Assembly: GCA_017979445.1 (NCBI GenBank)
Contig: JADQWC010000464.1
Span: 1-64,000 of the forward strand
Direction of reading: 5' to 3'
DNA length: 64,000 nt
From: Akebia trifoliata
Lineage: Eukaryota > Streptophyta > Magnoliopsida > Ranunculales > Lardizabalaceae
Numbering within the stretch: the stretch's first letter is position 1; each line of letters starts with the position of its first letter. Below are positions 1-12,071 of the stretch, piece by piece. The notes under the pieces were generated by a model. That model ran no database searches. It was not told the origin of the DNA and was given only the letters and a program-made list of their open reading frames with translations. Both the position numbers and the translations under genes were made by a program.

Positions 1-428
1 GTTAAAGATTATTTTACCAAGCATAGTTCTCAGCTTTATCATATACTCTATACATTGATTCTGAACAATAATTTTTTTTTTTCTTAATAATATTTAGAAG
101 CATATATATATGAAAAAATTAATTAAAAAAAAACAACAACGTTGATTTTATTATCTATTATAAAAAAATAAAAAAATAATTTTGAACATTAGACAGTTGT
201 AGTCCTTATTCTTTTTAGTTTAGAAGGACTTCAATTGTCTAATGTTCAAAATTATTTTATTATTTTTTGATAATAGTTAATAAAGTCAACGTTGTTTTTT
301 AAATTAATTTTCCTATATATATATATATATGCTTTTAAATATTGTTGAGAAGTTTTTTTTTATTGTTTAAAATCAACATATAGAGTATATGATGAAGCTG
401 AGAACTATGCTTAAAGTAATCTTTAACT
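1..428. repeat. 428-bp foldback (first copy)
   Basis: The two halves are inverted repeats: 1-70 pairs with about 358-428, and the middle has paired blocks around taattttgaacattagacag. The ends read gttaaagatt and aatctttaac. The same foldback, slightly diverged, lies at about 5076-5492 at the centre of the large palindrome. It resembles a MITE or foldback element, but because inversion symmetry continues past it in the second copy, no target duplication can be defined. No coding capacity. Confidence 0.8.
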
Positions 429-2755
429 TTATAAGAAAGTTTTCGATCGATTAGCTCTTTCTTGCATTGGCAACTTTTTTAGTTGAACCAGTTGATCTCA
501 CGGGGCAAGAGACATTGAATGATAGTCGTATGGTGAAAGATTTAATATTTCATGGTATTGTAGAATGTCTGGGATGGGGATTTTTTAAAATAATCCTATT
601 AATCCCCCATTTTCTTCTCTCGAAGCTTGTAAGCTTGCCTAAAATTTTCACTTACGACTACCTTTTTAAGATTTTCTGGGTTTTTTAGTTTAGAAAAAAT
701 GGGTCATGTTAAAGACCATCTAGGCTTTTGTATCTATTATAGTATTATAGTGTCAACGATATGTTTAGTGAGCATATTGTGTACAAGGGATCTCACTACA
801 TTCATAGAAGGGGTAAGCTTTGGATTTGCCAAGTTATGCCTAGAATTGTGTGACAATCGGAGAATGAAGATAAGTAAGAGTGACCGATGGCAGCGATTTG
901 TAACTTAAGTGGTGGTACTGTTAATGGCTTTATCCAAGATATATACTTCATTTTTAATATGAGTTCTTTTAAATATGTTAATTATTTTATTTGTATTTCT
1001 TTTTCAAGTGTCTGAATGTGAAGATGATGGCCATGAAGTCTAATTAAGAAGAGTTTTTTGTATCTGTTAAAATATATATTAACTTTTTTTTTTCTAATCA
1101 ACCTATTACTTAGATTTAAACATATATACCAGTTTTATCAAGTTATTCCATATTCATCCTAATCTGAATTAAATTAAGTATTTTAGTTAAAAATGCTCAT
1201 CACATTAATTTGGAATATATATACTGTATAGATGTGTTGTCTTCTCATATATTTTAGATTTAATGCATTCAACTACCAACGAGTATTGAACATCGGCACA
1301 CATGCCTTTGTCCTTACTTTACCATGTATATGTATTTATATATTGAGTCCGCATCTTATGTGCTAAGGGTGGAGGATTGAAACTCATCTCAATACATACC
1401 ACTTAAGCCACAATTCAAGGAATTAATGTTGGAAATATCTCTTTTGTTGAATTGTGGCTTATATCGTGCATTTAGGTGTGGGAGAGTAAGAATTTATGTG
1501 CTAAGCTGACAAACCAATGGCATGATACCACATATATTGAAAAAGCAAACGTGATTGGTTGGTGGAGGGAAAATTTTCAACGGTTAGGAGTTCAGATTTT
1601 CAGTGCTTTTTTAATACACGTGGTAACGTGCCATTAGTTCATCAGCTTAGCATAGGAATTTCTTAACAGCCTCCTCCCCCTTGGTGCAAGAGAGAGTTTA
1701 TTCATTTGGTTAAATTTATCTTTAGGCTCTATTATGAAAATTTGTTTCATTTTCCTTGAACAGGGACATAACCACTACATTCCCAAGCTTTTATTTCGCT
1801 CTCAAGTTGATGGACGATACCTGAGGTTTTGTATCTAGTTTGATGTTTTAAGGGTAGGTCTTTGTCAATGATGGTTTGTTTCTTTCTAGACTATGTTAGC
1901 TTTCGTATCAGATTGTTGAATGTTTGGATTTTGGAACAAGTTTGTGTTGTTTTTCTAATTTTAATTATTTACTCCACTTACTTTGGTAGATAATGTTGAC
2001 AATTTAAATTAATAGAAATGCATATCTATCTAAGCATTCCCCGAATTGGGGAAGAAAAATAATTGTTTTGTTGTCTGTATTATAATGAGATGGAGTTGGA
2101 GTGGGCTTGTTCATGAAAATTCATGATATTACTCTATGAAAGAATGAAAAAGCTCTCGAGACATAATAAGACTCTCAGGATCGACTTTTATGGGCATGAC
2201 AATCAAGTCCTCCTTGTACTGTTATGTTATAGCGATGTTGCATCTTCCCTTCCCTCCCTGGTTTGTTCGGTTTGAATTAAGAATCCACGACTCAAACTCC
2301 CTAAGGGCCTATTGCGCATGCATTAATGCTTCTTCGTAGAATAGAACAAGTCACGTTTTGGAAAATGAATTCTTAATTTAATGAAGTGATTGATTGCACT
2401 TGAGAAAATGTCGAAATATATTACTATTTAGTTCTGGGGGTGGGAATAATGCCATGAGATGAAGAAATTATCTTCATATTTGTCTGCTTTTGAAATTCGC
2501 ACTTGATTTTCCATTCTTGCCAGGCAATGCTACCAAATTTTAAGCTTAGGTCTTACTTATTTATTATGTCCACGGACCCTTGAATGTCATTTGGTAAACG
2601 TGTACCCCATCTAGTAGTGGTAAAAGCAAGAAAAACCTTTGTCTTGGGTAAGGTTCGTGGTGCATGGAAGGTCTACTAACAGGTAGGTGGCATATTAATT
2701 AGTGTGCCAGAGGATATCCACGATAAGTCAAAAAATAAAATAAATTACATTAGTA
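1..2755 (+). repeat. Copy A of the CBL-derived repeat unit (direct copy of 5080-7784)
   Basis: This stretch is repeated almost base for base at about 5080-7784 (copy C), and its first ~2.07 kb recur inverted at 3437-5280 (copy B). Order: a 428-bp foldback (1-428); about 670 bp of unassigned sequence with short broken frames; then from about 1102 to 2065 a block homologous to 29489-30107, the end of intron 7, exon 8 and 3' UTR of the intact CBL gene; then about 690 bp of unknown origin shared only with copy C. The exon 8 relic begins near 1764 and ends at a stop like the true exon. Homology with copy C stops at the same word in both, after ttacattagta. The left end may continue outside the window. 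Confidence 0.85.
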
Positions 2756-2841
2756 CAACACTGCATTGATGTGGTGGTTTGCACGGAGCCATAGATGCTT
2801 CAAAGTCGTGTTGGAGTGACCTCAAGATTGTACCTCACAAG

Positions 2842-3430
2842 ATTGCAGTTAGTGTAAGCGAAATAGAAGCACTCTACAAGCTATTCAAGAAGATCAGCAG
2901 TGCTGTAATTGATGACGGTCTAATCAACAAGGCAGATATATTTCTTACTTTAGATCATTTTGTTTGCATGGTAGAGTTAGTAATAGCTTTTTAGTTGACT
3001 TTTTTATGAGATGCTATTTTTTTTACAGATTGAAAAAAAAATTGACGAGATATTTCTTTCCTCCTATGGTTTTGTTCGACTCATTTCATGCGCTGACTGA
3101 TGGTACTTCAATTTTTAATCTTATAGGAAGAGTTCCAATTGGCCTTATTCAAGACGAAGAAAAAGGAAAGCTTATTTGCAGATCGGGTATTTTCTGCCAC
3201 GCCAAAGCTTTCTCTTTGTTTTATTTTATTGGAAGTCCCACTTCATTTAGTTAATTATTTTATATCCATTTTTTAATTTTTTCTATTATTACAGTTTTTT
3301 TTTTTTTTTTTTCTGATAAATATTCTTATATAGCCAGATGTTGACATATACCAGTTTTTTTGGTTCCAAAAATAATCACTCACTTGCATACATATAGTTA
3401 ACTTGTCAATCTTTACTTGACAAGGTTAAA
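2842..3430 (+). pseudogene. CBL pseudogene fragment: exons 2 and 3 with introns
   Basis: Nearly identical to 23524-24121 of the intact CBL gene. It covers the last bases of intron 1, exon 2 (2849-2931), intron 2, exon 3 (3127-3186) and part of intron 3. Changes from the intact gene include Glu to Lys after the ALY motif in exon 2, Asn to Lys in exon 3, and the intron 2 donor changed from GT to GC. There is no exon 1 or exon 4 beside it: on the left homology ends almost at the intron 1 acceptor, and on the right it joins directly to inverted copy B, which carries exon 8. It cannot encode a calcium sensor, but could contribute sequence to a non-coding transcript. Confidence 0.9.
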
Positions 3431-3436
3431 AATAAC

Positions 3437-6400
3437 CACAATTATTTTTCTTCCCCAATTTGAGGAATGCTTAGATGGATATGCATTTCTATTAATTTAA
3501 ATTGTCGCCATTATCTACCAAAGTAATTAATTAAAATTAGAAAAACAACAAAAACTTGTTCCAAAATACAAACATTCAACAATCTGATACGAAAGCTAAC
3601 ATAGTCTAGAAAGAAACAAACCATCCTTGACAAAGACCCACCCTTAAAACATCAAACTAGATACAAAACCTCAGGTATCGTCCGTCAACTTGGGAGCGAA
3701 ATAAAAGCTTGGGAACGTAGTGGTTATGTCCCTGTTCAAGGAAAATGAAACAAATTTTCATAATAGAGCCTAAAGATAAATTTAACCAAATGAATAAACT
3801 CTCTCTTGCACCAAGGTGGAGGAGGCTGTTAAGAAATTCCTGTGCTAAGCTGATGAACTAATGGCACGTTACCACGTGTATTAAAAAAGCACTGAAAATC
3901 TGAACTCCTAACCGTTGAGAAATTTTCCCTCCACCAACCAGTCATGCTTGCTTTTTCAATATATGTGGTATCATGCCATTGGTTTGTCAGCTTAGCACAT
4001 AAATTCTTACTCTCCCATACCTCAATGCACGATATAAGCCACAATTCAACAAAAGTGATATTTCCAACATTAATTCCTTGAATTGTGGCTTAAGTGGCAT
4101 GTATTGAGATGGGTTCCAATCCTCCACTCTTAGCACATAAGATGTGGTCTCAATATATAAATACATATACATAGTAAAGTAAGGACAAGGCATATGTGCC
4201 GGTGTTCAATACTCGTTGGTAGTTGGATGCAATAAAGAGAAATTATATGAGAAGACATCACATCTATACAGTATATATATTCCAAATTAATGTGACGAGA
4301 ATTTTGTACTAAAATACTTAATTTAATTTAGATGATGATGAATATGGAGTAACTTGATAAAACTGGTATATATGTTTAAATCTAAGAAATAGCTTAATTA
4401 GCAAAAAATGGTTAATATATATTTTAACAAATACAAAAACCTCTTCTTAATTAGACTTCATGGCCTTCGTCTTCATATTTTCAAACACTTGAAAAAGAGA
4501 TACAAATAAAATAAATAACATATTTAAAAGAACTCATATTAAAAAAAAAAGTATAAACCTTGGATAAGAAGGCCATTAACAATACCAGCATTGAAATTAC
4601 AAATCGTTGCCATCGGTTACTCTCACTCATCTTCATTCCCCGATTGTCATACAATTTTAGGCATAACTTGGCAAATCCAAAGCTCATCCTGTTTATGAAT
4701 GTAGTGAGATCCCTTGTACACAATATGTTCACTAAACGTATAATTGACACTATAATACTACAATAGATTCTAAAGTCTAGATGATTTTCAACATGAACCA
4801 TTTTTTCTAAAGCAAAAAACCCAGAAAATCTTAAAAAGATAGTTGTAAGTGAAAATCTTAGGCAAGCTTACAAGCTTCGAGAGAAGAAAAGGAAGGATTA
4901 ATAGGCTTATTTTAAAAAATTCGTATCCTAGACAAATTGCAATACCATGAAATATTAAACCTTTCACCATACGACCATCATTCGATGTCTCTTGCCCTGG
5001 GAGATCAAGTGATTCGACTAAAAAAGTTGCCAATGCAAGAAAGAGCAGACCGGTCGAAAAGCTTTCCCATATAGTTAAAAATTTATTTAACAAGCATAGT
5101 TCTCAACTTCATCATATTCTATATGTTAATTCTGACCAATAAAAAAAAAAATTTCTCAACAATATTTAGAAACATATATATATATATATATATATAATTA
5201 AAAAAAATAACGTTGATTTTATTATCTATTATTAAAAAATAATAAAATAATTTTGAACATTAGACAGTTGTAGTCCTTTTCAGTTGAGAAGGACTTTAAT
5301 TGTCTAATGTTCAAAATTATTTTATTATTTTTTGATAATAGTTAATAAAGTCAACGTTGTGTTTTTCATTATTTTCCTATATATATATATATATGCTTTT
5401 AAATATTATTGAGAATTTTTTTTATTGTTTAAAATCAACATATAGAGTATATGATGAAGCTGAGAACTATTCTTAAGTAATCTTTAACTTTATGGGAAAG
5501 TTTTCGACTGGTTAGCTCTTTCTTGCATTGGTAACTTTTTTAGTTGAACCAGTTGTTCTCACGGGGTAAGAGACATTGAATGATAGTCGTATGGTGAAAT
5601 ATTTAATATTTTATGTTATTGCAGAATGTCTGGGATGGGGATTTTTTAAAATAAGCCTATTAATCCCCCCTTTTCTTCTCTCGAAGCTTGTAAGTTTGCC
5701 TAAAATTTTCACTTATGATTATCTTTTTAAGATTTTCTAGATTTTTTTCTTTAGAAAAAATGGTTTATGTTGAAAACTATCTAGACTTTTATATCTATTG
5801 TAGTATTATAGTGTCAATTATACGTTTAGTGAGCATATTGTGTACAAGGGATCTCACTACATTCATAGAAGGGGTAAGTTTTGGATTTGCCAAGTTATGC
5901 CTAGAATTGTATGACAATCGGAGAATGAAGATGAGTGAGAGCGACCGATGGCACGATTTGTAATTTCAGTGGTGGTACTGTTAATGGCTTTCTTATCCAA
6001 GGTATATACTTTATTTTTAATACGAGTTTTTTAAATATGTTATTTATTTTATTTGTATTTCTTTTTAAAGTGTCTGAATATGAAGACGAAGGCCATTAAG
6101 TCTAATTAAGAAGAGTCTTTTGTATCTGTTAAAATATATATTAACTTTTTTTTGCTAATTAACCTATTACTTAGATTTAAACATATATACCAGTTTTATC
6201 AAGTTACTCCATATTTATCCTATTTTGAATTAAATTAAATATTTTAGTTAAAATTTCTCATCACATTAATTTGGAATATATACTGTATAGATGTGTTGTC
6301 TTCTCATATATTTTAGATTTAATGCATCCAACTACCAATGAGTATTGAACATCGGTGCACATGCCTTTGTCCTTATATGTATTTATATATTGAGTCCGCA

Positions 6401-7106
6401 TCTTATGTGCTAAGAGTGGAGGATTGGAACCCATCTCAATACATGCCACTTAAGCCACAATTCAAGGAATTAATGTTGGAAATATCACTTTTGTTGAATT
6501 GTGGTTTATATCGTGCATTGAGGTGTGGGAGGGTAAGAATTTATGTGCTAAGCTGACAAACCAATGGCATGATACCACATATATTGAAAAAGCAAGCGTG
6601 ACTGGTTGGTGGAGGGAAAATTTCTCAACGGTTAGGAGTTCAGATTTTCAGTGTTTTTTTAATACACGTGGTAACGTGCCATTAGTTCATCAGCTTAGCA
6701 CAGGAATTTCTTAACAGCCTCCTCCACCTTGGTGCAAGAGAGAGTTTATTCATTTGGTTAAATTTATCTTTAGGCTCTATTATGAAAATTTGTTTCATTT
6801 TCCTTGAACAGGGACATAACCACTACGTTCCCAAGCTTTTATTTCGCTCTCAAGTTGACGGACGATACTTGAGGTTTTGTATCTAGTTTGATGTTTTATG
6901 GGTGGGTCTTTGTCAAGGATGGTTTGTTTCTTTCTAGACTATGTTAGCTTTCGTATCAGATTGTTGAATGTTTGGATTTTGGAACAAGTTTTTGTTGTTT
7001 TTCTAATTTTAATTAATTACTTTGGTAGATAATGGCGACAATTTAAATTAATAGAAATGCATATCCATCTAAGCATTCCTCGAATTGGGGAAGAAAAATA
7101 ATTGTG
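3437..7106. repeat. 3.67-kb palindrome with CBL exon 8 and 3' UTR in both arms
   Basis: The left arm (copy B, 3437 to about 5275) is the reverse complement of the right arm (about 5285-7106). Checked pairs include 3437-3530 with about 7015-7106, and the centre block ttttgaacattagacag around 5250-5330. Each arm, from centre outward, holds half of the 415-bp foldback, about 670 bp of unassigned sequence, and about 950 bp matching the 3' end of the CBL gene. Relics of CBL exon 8 lie at about 3678-3737 (minus) and 6810-6872 (plus). The arms look above 90% identical by eye, so the inversion is recent or maintained. A transcript through it would form a very long hairpin. Confidence 0.88.
5076..5492. 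repeat. Foldback at the centre of the palindrome (second copy)
   Basis: Related to 1-428. It contains (TA)n tracts, a paired block around aattttgaacattagacag and its complement, and a centre near 5280. It forms the innermost 400 bp of the larger palindrome 3437-7106. Confidence 0.8.
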
Positions 7107-7784
7107 TTGTCTGTATTATAATGAGATGGAGTTGGAGTGGGCTTGTTCATGAAAATTCATGATATAACTCTATGGAAGAATGAAAAAGCTCTCGAGACAT
7201 AATAAGACTCTCAGGATCGACTTTTATGGGGCATGACAATCAAGTCCTTGTACTGTCATGTTATAGCTATGTTGCATCTTCCCTTCCCTCCTTGGTTTGT
7301 TCGGTTTTAATTTAGAATCCACGAATTAAACTCCCTAAGGGCCTATTGCGCATGCATTAATGCTTCTTCGTAGAATAGAACAAGTCGCATTTTGGAAAAT
7401 GAATTCTTAATTTAATGAAGTGATTGATTGCACTTGAGAAAATGTCGAAATATATTACTATTTAGTTCTGGGGGTGGGAATAATGCCATGAGATGAAGAA
7501 ATTATCTTCATATTTGTCTGCTTTTGAAATTCGCACTTGATTTTCCATTCTTGCCAGGCAATGCTACCAAATTTTAAGCTTAGGTCTTATTTATCATGTC
7601 CACGGACCCTTGAATGTCATTTGGTAAACGTGTACCCCATCTAGTAGTGGTAAAAGCATGAAAAACCTTTGTCTTGGGTAAGGTTCGTGGTGCATGGAAG
7701 GTCTACTAACAGGTAGGTGGCATCTTAATTAGTGTGCCAGAGGATATCCACGATAAGTCAAAAAATAAAATAATTACATTAGTA
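5080..7784 (+). repeat. Copy C of the CBL-derived repeat unit
   Basis: Direct copy of 1-2755 with small indels. It contains the right half of the foldback, the unassigned 670-bp segment, the CBL 3'-end block (about 6161-7106) and the 680-bp tail. In the exon 8 relic the terminal stop is shifted (TACTTGAGG), so no CBL frame survives. The tail contains ctggtagta-type text but no protein family I recognise. Confidence 0.85.
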
Positions 7785-9182
7785 TATGCTTGATTGCATG
7801 GAAAATATTTACCTGGTCTGGTCGGGAAATCATGTACTTGCAAATCCTTTAGAATTCTTTGAGCACATTATGGAAAATCTATTTCTACTTTTTCATTTAA
7901 ATTGAATTGTATATTTTGTTTAGTATTTTTTTTGAGTAAGTCTAAGCTTACTAACTTGGTAAGATTTATGGTTGTTGAGCTCACTTGTGGCATCCAAAAA
8001 CATGATCCTATGCCATACGGATGAAGAGGACAAAATTCTACCAACTTAAAAAATATTATTTTTCACCATTAAATTTTAATTTTAAGTTTTGGGAGTTCAA
8101 TGACTGTTTTTTCCATGAAATCTTGAGGGCTATGGTTGATTGCCAATTTTGTTATTCATTTGATTTTAATGACCCGTAGTGAGATTAGAAATCTTACTAA
8201 TTTGGTAAGGAAAGTATTTCTTTTATATGGAAATCTGAGTTACTGTTTTGTAGCAGTAATCTCATTAAATTTACCTTCGAATTTAGTCAGGTTTTTTTAT
8301 TTTTATTATTATTATTATTATTATTTTATTTTAAAAAACTACTTAGAACAAGTTTCTAAAAGTTAACTTTCATTTGATGATCTTTTCACTTAAAATTTCA
8401 TTGACATTTTATTCAATCTCAACCGTTTATCTTCTTGAACCAGTAGATTAATGATTTCCAAGCTTTAATATGTTTAGGACAATTGGGGTTCTCCAAAGTT
8501 CATAAATGGGCCAATTAAGATCCAAAAATTAGTTGTCATTATTCCATTAGACCGTTAAGCCTCTTGTTTATAAAAGAAGGCTGTGCCTTAGTGTTGAAGA
8601 TACACTGTAAATGAATTCTCATCTCTTCTGTCATCAACTTTGCCACTGCTCTCTTTGATTTGTGTATTTTGATTGTTCAAAAATTGATCTAATCTTGTTT
8701 GTCGAAGACTTATTATTTTTGAGTGCATTGTTAGTAGAGTGTGCTTATTGAATCTTGAAAACCAACCGCTTGAGACTGACTATACTATGGAAACTATCCC
8801 AAGGAGTACTGCGAAATTGGTTTTAAGGACAATGACTTCTTCATTCTTCAGTCAAAAATCGGTAAGTTCTTCCAATTTTATGTGCATTACAATTTATTAC
8901 TGCTTAGGATTTATTTGTTTCAAGAACACTGAACCTACAACAGTTTTTTCATATTTTCAAATGTAACCAATGCTGTACATGTGCCAAATGGGATGATACG
9001 TGCGGCTCACCAAAGAAAAAAAATGAAACTAACAACATATGTACACACTTATTATATCCAGTGACCCAAAAAAAAAAAAAAATGACCACAATATCATTAT
9101 TAAGCTATGATAAATAATCTAGAACTTGAACTACATTAATTACCCCATGTCAATGAGTCAAACACCGGATAGTCAGGGTGTT
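7785..9182. other. Intergenic, no gene seen
   Basis: AT-rich sequence with an (ATT)n microsatellite near 8303-8330 and a TATA-like stretch followed by transcript-like sequence near 8568-8640 that could be a decayed LTR. Short reading frames here have no recognisable similarity. Nothing further is supported. Confidence 0.4.
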
Positions 9183-11837
9183 TCAATGCCTCAGCTGGGA
9201 GGGGATTCTTTCCTTTGATAGGTCGGAAGATATTGTACCAAAAAGACAGCACAGTCCCTGTTGAACACGTGATTGACTTAAATCGATGATCCCAATGAAA
9301 TACACAAGCAAGTAGTGGAGTTGAAAAGAAACCTGGAACAAAAGAAATCCACAGAGAATTGAACGCTCTGAGCCCGGGCCAAACCATTTTAAGAAGATAT
9401 CCACAAGCATTAATCCATCATTTGTTTCAATCAATTGTTGTTCTTTTGTTTCAATCAATTGTTGTGCTTCAGGATCTAAACTGGGGAGGCCAATATATAA
9501 CCTAGGAAATTTAATATCAAGCAACTTCCATATTTCTTAAGCAAAGGCTAAACTTGAAATGTGAGAAATTAAACCAAACCCACCAACCTTTGCAAGTGAT
9601 ATCGTGGACATTTGAAGAAACCAAAAATCTGAGATAAAAAATAAAAAACAAGTTGCAACTCAGATGCATGCTTGGAAACAAACATCTCCAAACAAATCTT
9701 CAATTTAATGAGCATACCTGTAAACATGAAGTGAGGAAGTCAAGAACTTGGGGCAAAAAGAAGATTAGAAGTGTCTCACTGGAAAAACAAAGTCAATTGC
9801 TCAATTTAATAAACATGGAACCAAAACACAATGATTTACGTTTACTAGGACTGTGCTCATACTGCATACTTGTGCCATCTTTGAACTTGTACGTTTGGAC
9901 AAATAGCAAGATAGTCATTTTTAGACATGCACAAAAATATTATATGATATCATCAAAGTGTCTCATTTCGATACCATAAAGTGAAGGTTCCATAATTAGG
10001 GGGAAAAAATGTAAATATGTGTAATATCGAAAAAATTAAGTTTAATTTTTCATCTTTCATTCCATTAGGTTTTGCAGAATAATATGATTAAATTGAACTA
10101 CAACATATCTCTATCTGGTACGATTGCCATGAAAGGAACCAACCTGAGGTGGCCTAATATGCTACCTATTGCCAAACTCATTCCAGCGAAATAAGTGTAG
10201 ATATCACCAGAAAAAATTACTGAAGAAGAATACCTATAATGGCCAAAAGATAGAAAATATTATCAACAATTACACATATGTTAGGAGAATCGCTTAAATG
10301 CAAGCTGTAATTGATAGATTACTTAAAATTTACCAGTTCAAAGTAAATAAGGGAATTATCAAGATGAATACGGGTTGGAGAATCTGGAGAGACATAAAGT
10401 GAAGCATTTTCCACTCAATTGTTGTGGAGGTAACAATATATATAGAGATCTGTTATCACGGACATGCGTTATTAATCAATTCCCAGCATTCAAAATAAAG
10501 AATGCAAGCATGATTGCATAATTTATACAAGTTGTTGTTATTCTTACGGCAAATGTAATAATAACCGTCTGTCCAATGCCAAGGCCACTAATGGCAGAAT
10601 GAAATTTGAGTGAGTTTGAGCAAAACACCATCAAAAGTCCCAAGTATAGTTTATATATAAATCCTGTCCATATGAAGAAGAAAATAAATTATCGTTCAAA
10701 TATTGAATTTGTACAGTTATACGGAATGCAACATTTTTACTTGATAACCACTTGTAAAGACATGGATGTTAACAAATAATAATACGTCGTACTAGCAAAA
10801 TATTCAATGGGTACCATCAATACGTATCAATCATGTCACAAAGTATAAGTATCCATTAATTACCTAATTCCAAAATCTCATGCCCAATATATTCAACGAG
10901 TGGCTGTGGAACAATGATGGTTGTAGGTTCAAAATACGCCATCAAGAATGGAATTGTTGCAAGCAATTGCAACAGAAAATTCCTATTTTTCAAAACAACA
11001 TAAGAACACATAAACCATTTTAACATTAATTAAAGACCAACTCTCTCTAATGAAAGGAAAAAAGTGGTAAATATTCCGGAATACTAAGTTATAGAAACAA
11101 ATTTATTATTAAATAAGTTATAGAAATTACATTAGAAGAGGAATACTAAGCACATTGTTGACGAGTCGAAGAAAAATTGAGAAGTAGATAGTTGATAATG
11201 CTGCAGTGTATAATGCAAAATTCTGCTGAAAAAAAAAAATGAATAAAAACTTTTAAACTCAAATCCCCCACACAATATACACTTTAAAATTGGAAAAAAA
11301 GAAGTTGAAGAATATTCGTAAGGGTTATGTTGAATGAGAAAGGTCCAATTAATTATTGATGCACATACGTTGTCGTTATTGGAGCATGGTGTGAAGCTCA
11401 TATACGCAAACAACACTGCCACGATCAAGAAAGTAACTCCAACAGCGTAATCCACCAACCATCGAAGTCTGAAAACACACAAAGGTAATTAAAGTTCCAG
11501 TGCCATGCCAACTTATAATTACAACACACCAGACAGACACAAGAGAGTAATTAATTAATTAATTAATGTCGATGACAAGAAGTAGAGATTTGAAATTGAA
11601 GTGGAGGAGGAGGAGCTCTCACTCTTGATGAACAATAGCATTTAGAATTTTCTTGTTGTGGTAGAGTAAGTTAGGTACAATGGCAAACAACATGGCCACA
11701 AGAATCGCAGTAATCATGATAAGGAATAGTGGCGGAAGGAATTCTTCGGTGGCATAGGAGAAAATTAGTTTGAATTGGTCCATGAAAAACAACACAACAA
11801 ACATATCTCCAAACTCACGAAGGTAAGCCTCCTTCAT
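9183..11837 (-). pseudogene. Divergent GPT/ALG7-like (UDP-GlcNAc:dolichyl-P GlcNAc-1-P transferase) paralog, probably inactive
   Basis: Nine exons on the minus strand join in frame: 11623-11837, 11369-11468, 11131-11225, 10864-10982, 10548-10663, 10334-10449, 10144-10233, then after a gap 9588-9628 and 9183-9501. All junctions are GT-AG and no exon has an internal stop. The protein is a multi-pass membrane protein matching plant GPT: an ATIPFLMAY segment, LELGFIYKLYLGLLMVFCSN, SILGHL, FFKCPR and LKWFGPGSERS. GPT makes the first dolichol-linked sugar of N-glycosylation in the ER. Here the catalytic DD of the family motif is NN (LVNNVL), the ING of the next motif is ISG, and the N-terminal FGYDINK-type motif is absent; the late FxGD Asp is kept. 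The exon between GHL and FFKCPR was not found, and the flanking phases do not join. Either a pseudogene or an expressed non-catalytic relative. Confidence 0.8.
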
Positions 11838-12071
11838 CTCTCTCTCTTTGAAATCTCACACATGCATTACATACATACCTTCCTTCATGGAAAGGAGTTA
11901 TAATGCATGGGATCGATTCCTTTTTGACCACGTTAAGTTATGGGTTGAGTTTGTTGAGAGAATAATGGTAAAACTTAGGTGGCGACCTTTTCCTTTTTCC
12001 AGATCCTGTGCCTCAATACCTGCCACATAAGCAAGCCACTGTCCAAGGAAATTTTAAGACTATTCATAATA
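11838..12071. other. Upstream region of the GPT-like locus
   Basis: Short spacer between the GPT-like start and the first MITE of the cluster. It has a CT-rich leader just before the minus-strand start. No gene seen. Confidence 0.4.

Noticed and set aside
467..908. Short hydrophobic frames in the repeat copies (also 4481-5093 and 5715-5963)
   Set aside because: Three copies exist, but frames are broken differently in each and match no family I know. Left as unassigned repeat sequence.
8560..8970. Possible promoter plus transcribed LTR segment
   Set aside because: A TATA-like ttataaaag and leader-like text are present, but no primer-binding site or coding domain follows.
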